NCBI GenBank assembly: GCA_039707465.1
Contig: CM077645.1
Coordinates: 140,449,503-140,513,502 of the forward strand
DNA from: Rhabdophis nuchalis
Lineage: Eukaryota; Chordata; Lepidosauria; Squamata; Natricidae
Reading direction: 5' to 3'
Length of the DNA stretch: 64,000 nt
The number at the start of each line of letters is the position of its first letter. Within the stretch, counting starts at the first letter, position 1. Both the position numbers and the translations under genes were made by a program. The notes under the pieces are model-generated. The model did not search any database, was not told the DNA's origin, and was given only the letters and a program-made list of their open reading frames with translations. Positions 59,190 through 64,000 of the stretch are shown here, piece by piece.

Positions 59190-60894
59190 CATCTACAAGC
59201 TGAAGAAAGAGCAGTGATACCATCTACAAGCTGAAGAAAGAGCATAGAAAACTGTTTTGTTGATTGAAAAGGCAGAAGCAGAAGGTGAAACAACAGCTAA
59301 AATAGATGCTTCATTCTCTGTTTCAGATGCTGGTTATCAAAATGGAAGGAACTGTCTCCCTCTCCTCTTATATTTTCAGTCCAGTGATCCTAAATTCATT
59401 TTTCACCTCCTGATCTTCAGAAAAAAGCACCTGTGCTACAGGAATAATTGCAAATTGTAATATCTCCTTTCTTAAAGTCAAAGCTGCAAATATTTTACTG
59501 TCAGAGGTTGACAACAAATTTGTCCATCTGAAAAGCTTTTTCTGTACAACAAACCAACTCCTGTGGTGCGTGTTATTGTTTTATTTGCAATGCCCAAATG
59601 TCAGCAACTAAAAGTGATAGCTTATAGCTGAATAGAGCAAAGTCTAGGAGAGTGTTTGGCTAAATATCTTCAAGTTAGGCATGTTGGGGTAAATAAGACA
59701 CAGACTTTGCTACAGTTTGCCCTTGCTTTTCACATATCAGCCTTCTTGTATCTCACAAATAACCTGGTTTCTATAAAGAAAGGTTGGAAGATCTATTCCA
59801 GATTTAAGTTTTTCCTGATACCCCAGGAAATTATATGATATTTTATTTGGGATAGCCAAGGATTATCCATGTAGAGATTTGTGATTAATAATGGCGGTAT
59901 AATTGGAAAATCTGCCCTGATTCTAAAAAACAGAATTTCATTGGAAGAAATCCCAAAAATAAAATGTAGGAAGCAGTTAGATTGCCTTCTTAAAAAATCC
60001 AAAACCTGGGCAAGTAATAATCTGTACTTAAAATCTCTTTTATCCAAGTGGCACCCAATATTTTTGGTCCCAAATTTGTTCATAAGAATCTTCTTAAATA
60101 AGAATTTAGGATTTCATTCAATTAGATTTTTCTAACAACATACTCAACTGTTTTGTAGGTCTCTTTATAAACAAGGTAAATGTACTCAGAAACACAAAAA
60201 CCTAGCTTTTGTGGCTAGCAATGCTAGTGATTAGAGTGCCACCTTTGACACAGAGGCTCATCCTGTCTGACACCTATATTACCAGTAAGGTTCTTGGGTG
60301 AAGACCCCCTACTCATTTTGGTGAGTGACACAAACTAGAAGAGTCATGCTGGCTTGGACATTGATCAGATTAAAAAGTTCCACGTCATATTCAGGAATCC
60401 TGGATAATCTGGCAATAAATGGACTACTAGAATAAACCATACATTGACAAGACAAGAGTCCCTGTAATTGATTGAATGCCATGGCAACAATAGACCTAAT
60501 AAAGAGAAGATATATGACAGTACCATAAAAAGAAGTATGAGAAGCTGGGAAAATACCAAGACCTGGAGAAGGAATTAAAGAGAATATGGAAATTAAAGGC
60601 CAAAGTGGTCCCAATGGTAATAGGAACACTTGAGACTGTGACTCCTATGTTGAAAGAACAGCATCAGATTTCTCTGTCCAGAAGAGTGCAGTGTGAGGAA
60701 CAAATAAGATACTTTGCTGAACTCTCAAACTCCAGGCCTCTGGTACAAGACCCAAGATTGAGGAAGATTACCCATTAGGGCGATTAAGATTTTTTTCCCT
60801 ATACACACATACACATACTAACAAGATGGATGCAAGATGCACACATACACCCTGATTAAAAATAATAGTTGTAGCTCATGGCTGCCGTTGACTA
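57477..60894. other. Unassigned AT-rich DNA
   Basis: No gene or recognised element. It contains a (GAT)n tract at 59141-59188 followed by a tandem duplication of catctacaagctgaagaaag (59190 and 59221), and a ccccccccc run at 58759. Confidence 0.45.
59141..59188 (+). repeat. (GAT)n microsatellite
   Basis: About 16 GAT/ATG units. On the minus strand it reads as polyhistidine and is not coding. Confidence 0.95.
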
Positions 60895-61270
60895 TGTTGG
60901 GTTAATGAAAAGAAGGTCTAGGGTTGACATGATAGCAGTGTTTAAATATCTAAGGGGCTGCTATAAAGAAGAGTGGGGTCATTTACCCCCAGAATAGTTC
61001 TGAAGGCAGAACAAGAAACAATCGATGAAAAAAAATCAAAGAAAGAACCAACTTAAAATTGAGGAGAAATTTCATGACAGTGAGAACAATTAATCAGTGG
61101 AATGGCTTGTCTCCAGAAGTTGTGGGTGCTCCAGCACTGAAGGTTTTTAAGAAGAGATTGGACAACCATTTGTCTGAAATAGTATAGGGTTTCCTCCTTG
61201 GGCAGGCGGTTGGATTAGAAAACTTTCAAGATCCCTTCTAACTCTAGTTTCTGTTTTCTTATTCTGTTCT
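60895..61270 (+). mobile_element. CR1 LINE 3' end
   Basis: Codons resemble the CR1 C-terminus (M-I-A-V-F-K-Y-L-R-G near 60930-60960, then a Q-W-N-G-L-like stretch). The 3' end is the classic CR1 form, ggcggttggattagaa, followed by gatcccttctaactct and an ATTCT-rich tail. It has several stops and is 5' truncated. Confidence 0.85.
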
Positions 61271-62474
61271 GTCCTTGGTGCTCACTGAGCTTGGTTGTTT
61301 TCTTGCAGATACTAGGTAACATCAGCTCTAACAGGGGATGTGGGCTTGTTCTCATTGTATATACTAGTAGCTTGTCCTATCAGGGTTGCTAGGAGTAGTC
61401 TTGGTGGTTCTTTGAATGGACTATTGTTTATTGTTACCTTTTTTTGTCTGAGTTACTCAGTGAGCATCAAGTTCTGAGATCACCAAGGACCTTACACATA
61501 CACACAAATATATATACTTTAAACACACATACATTTTAAAATAGATGGAGGAAATGATTTTCTTCTGAAACGTTAACATGGATTTGGGTACATTTTGAAA
61601 TATGAAATGTAAATCAATGGGCCAAAATTTTTAATAAGAAGAGAAGTTCTGAAATCTGTTTTTTAAATATAAAAAAGTGATTTTAAGCCTGCTTTAGTTT
61701 TCTTGTATTTTCATGTATTCTTTGATTCATTATGGCAGAAAAGCACACCACTCAATAGCTTTGACTACAAGAGATTCCAGGAGCTACAAAAATCATATGG
61801 AGGTAATTGATTGTTTCCAGGTCTTTTTGAACCATATATGTGCTGAATTTGTTTTGTTTCTTTTTTTCTGTCATGTTTTGATTATTCAATGGAAACATCA
61901 GCAATAAATACAAAATAGTAGAATTAGAAACACTCAAAAATAATCTGCATAGTTTAATCCTCATGGAAATGCAGCATCTCTGGATGACATTGAAAAATTG
62001 TTCTGCTGCTTGAAGGCATCTACACTTTGCTTTTAGAGCAGCAACAAAAGCTGGGTGACCTCAAAGACCACAATAAACTGTTGTGTTTGTGTGAGGTCTG
62101 TGACACTTCTTCTGAAATCAATTTTGCAGCATTTATAGTTCTGCAAAGTCAGTATTTCTGTGCAGAAAAGGGCTGTGCCTCCTGAATTTGGGTGCACATT
62201 TGATTCTATTCATTTTTTAAAAAAATCTTGCAAATCACAAATGTCTTCCTCCACAGAGCAAAACAAATTTGAATTAAATAATAATAATAATAATGCCGAA
62301 AAACATGAAACTAACAGCTCAAGAGAGCACATAGTGGGTTAAAGATTATCCATTATAGACAATAGGAGACCTTGTAGGAATTCTCTTTTTGCACATTGAC
62401 TTCTGCTGAGAAGTGGGTACCATTGCTCAGTCAGACTGAAAGGATCATGTACTGCAGCAATAATTGAACCTAAC
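61271..62474. other. Unassigned AT-rich DNA
   Basis: No feature recognised except an (ATA)n patch at 62278-62295. Confidence 0.4.
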
Positions 62475-63400
62475 TACTGTATTTTTTGGAGTATAAGACA
62501 CATCCCAGTTTTGAACAGGCAAATAAAAAAAAGGTAGGTAGCTAGAGAGGGAGAGAAAGAGAGAGAAATACAGTAGGTAGGTAGGTAGAGAGAGAATAGG
62601 TAGGTAGGTAGATAGGTAGATAAAGGGAGAAAGGAAAAGAGAGAGAGAGAGAGAGAAATACAGTAGATAGGGGAGGAGAGAGATAGTAGGTAGGTATATA
62701 GGTAGATAGAGGGGCGGGAGAAATACAGTAGATAGGTAGGGAGAGAGTGTGTGTAGATAGGTAGGTAGGTAGAGGGATAGAGAGATAAATACAGTAGGTA
62801 GGTAGCGAGAGAGAGAGAGAGAGTAGGTAGGTAGGTAGATATTTCAAGGTGTATTTACCCATGTGCTTGAGAAGGAAATTGCTGTAGCACCTAAGGCTTT
62901 GTTTCTGCAGGCACAGCACTTGACCAACGTAATTCTAATCAGCCACTTTAACCAAACAGCTTTCCAAAAGGAAAATAAAACTTTCTGCACTCTGCAAGCC
63001 TCCCCAAAATGGCCCATTTTTTGTGTGAAAATGGGCCTGTTTTTCTTCAAATAAAAAGCATGACTAGCCTTGGGGGGACTTGCAGAGTGCTCGGGGGGGG
63101 GGCCAAAATGAGTAATAAATGAACCGTCAAAAAGATTGCATGCATAGCCTTATGGAGGCTTATAAAGTGCTGCTAGGGGCTGGGGGGAGAAAAAACAGCT
63201 CGTTCTAGGCTCATTTCTGCCCTCCCCAGCCCCCAGGAGCTCTCTGGAAGCCTCCATAAGGCTATGCACAGCCATTTTGGTGAAGGGGGCGGGGTTTCAG
63301 GAGGCAAAAAAATGCTGTATTCAATGTGTAAGACGCACCCAGATTTTCAGCCTCTTTTTAGAGGAAAAAGGGTGCATCTTATACTCTGAAAAATACAGTA
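62475..63400. mobile_element. DNA transposon with tactgtattttt terminal inverted repeats
   Basis: The left end tactgtattttttggagtat is mirrored by the right end atactctgaaaaatacagta. A related inner copy (tgtattcaatgtgtaagacg at about 63315) lies near the right end. No open frame of transposase type is visible. Two internal palindromes (actctgcaagcctcccc / ggggggacttgcagagt at 62987-63093, and ccttatggaggctt / aagcctccataagg at about 63150-63263) and AGGTAGGTAG-type simple repeats occupy the interior. A TA duplication is possible, because the ends can be read as TA-ctgta and tacag-TA. Confidence 0.72.
62535..62850 (+). repeat. (GGTA)n / (GA)n simple repeats
   Basis: Alternating ggtaggtag and gagagag tracts with recurrent aaatacagtag spacers, inside the terminal-repeat element. 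Confidence 0.95.
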
Positions 63401-64000
63401 CTTTGTTCTGTCAGGAAAACTTCAATGTGCCCAAAACATATATTTATGTTTTGCAAAGTGTAACGGTACAGTGATCAGCAGAACCTGCCTCTTATTTGCT
63501 GGATTAGTTCTGTGATACCAAAAAATGCATAAAACTCTAATTTTCTGCCATCGAATTCTTATCTAAATTGTAGCAGTTCAAATTTGGTCACATGAAGGAA
63601 AGTGTAAAAATTAGCAGTTAAAGAATTAAATGCAATTAATGTTATGGATGTAGAACTTATTTTGAATTGATTTTAAATGGTTAACTGTAGGGTCATTTTT
63701 CTACACGCCTGAAAATTCTATAAATAGAGCAATCCAAACAAATCCCAAAGTTGGATATTTTTCAGGGGTACTTTTTTCCTTCCCCTTCACCCCAATCAGA
63801 TTTATGCAGCAAGAGAAAATTAGTTGCACATTGGTGAGAAATGGTACTAGATCGAATGATTGAAGGAGGAGAAAAATACAAATCTAAGTCACATAGGAGA
63901 AGGCTCTAATATTAATATTAAAGATATATTTTGACTATCTTAGAGAGGCATAGATATAGCATCCCTTCTGAACAGAATCAGGTTTATTGCCTCCTTTCAG
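63401..64000. other. Unassigned DNA to the window edge
   Basis: No feature recognised. Confidence 0.4.

Noticed and set aside
59063..59293. Histidine-rich protein on the minus strand
   Set aside because: Produced by a (GAT)n microsatellite.
59793..60135. Possible LINE coding remnant (overlapping frames on both strands)
   Set aside because: The residues loosely resemble L1-type sequence but I could not match any conserved motif well enough to call it.

Overview
The window looks like intergenic or intronic DNA from a squamate reptile, most likely a snake. It is AT-rich and microsatellite-rich, and I recognise no host exon, host protein-coding gene, rRNA or complete tRNA gene. The organism call rests on the repeats: a degraded Sauria-type tRNA SINE (about 27.8 kb), CR1 and L2-like LINE tails ending in the 'gcaccgcc..gagtccc..gggga' motif, L1-type LINE 3' ends, an R4-like non-LTR cluster, a chromodomain Ty3/Gypsy element, a decayed mariner, and many short hAT elements whose ends read CAGNGGTG / CACCNCTG.

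Layout. 0-5.3 kb: mostly unannotated AT-rich DNA. 5.31-11.77 kb: a decayed Ty3/Gypsy chromovirus with both LTRs, interrupted by an antisense L2-type LINE end (7.84-8.41 kb) and an antisense 5'-truncated L1 (9.33-9.99 kb) with a near-perfect target-site duplication. 12.8-13 kb and 20.2-22.3 kb: copies of a tRNA-headed SINE that carry a hammerhead ribozyme fold. 14.9, 17.7, 26.7, 30.3, 49.4 and 54.6 kb: short hAT MITEs. 22.88-25.26 kb: a 2.4-kb non-autonomous hAT element with an exact 8-bp duplication and two giant GC-rich palindromes. 29.5-30.2 kb: a second truncated L1. 31.5-33.3 kb: nested R4-like LINE ends in (ATT)n tracts. 36.8-37.7 kb: a mariner transposase relic. 39.4-43.96 kb: a near-complete L2-type LINE with a CpG-rich internally repeated 5' region and an endonuclease/reverse transcriptase frame of about 0.95 kb plus 2.66 kb split by one frameshift. 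48.1-49.3 kb: a truncated sister copy with a nonsense codon. 55.88-57.47 kb: a hAT element with palindromic arms and a second hAT-like end inside. 60.9-61.3 kb: a CR1 3' end. 62.5-63.4 kb: a terminal-inverted-repeat element.

The standout is the tRNA-SINE/hammerhead family. Six copies in this one window keep a 47-nt three-stem hammerhead layout directly behind a pol III B box. Two sequence subfamilies keep their stems paired through compensatory changes in stems I, II and III. Five copies retain the catalytic core and one has lost it. Two of the copies sit head-to-tail with their ribozymes 332 nt apart, separated by a conserved module, which is the geometry that could release a unit-length RNA. 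All of this is inferred by eye from sequence; no folding, alignment or database search was run.
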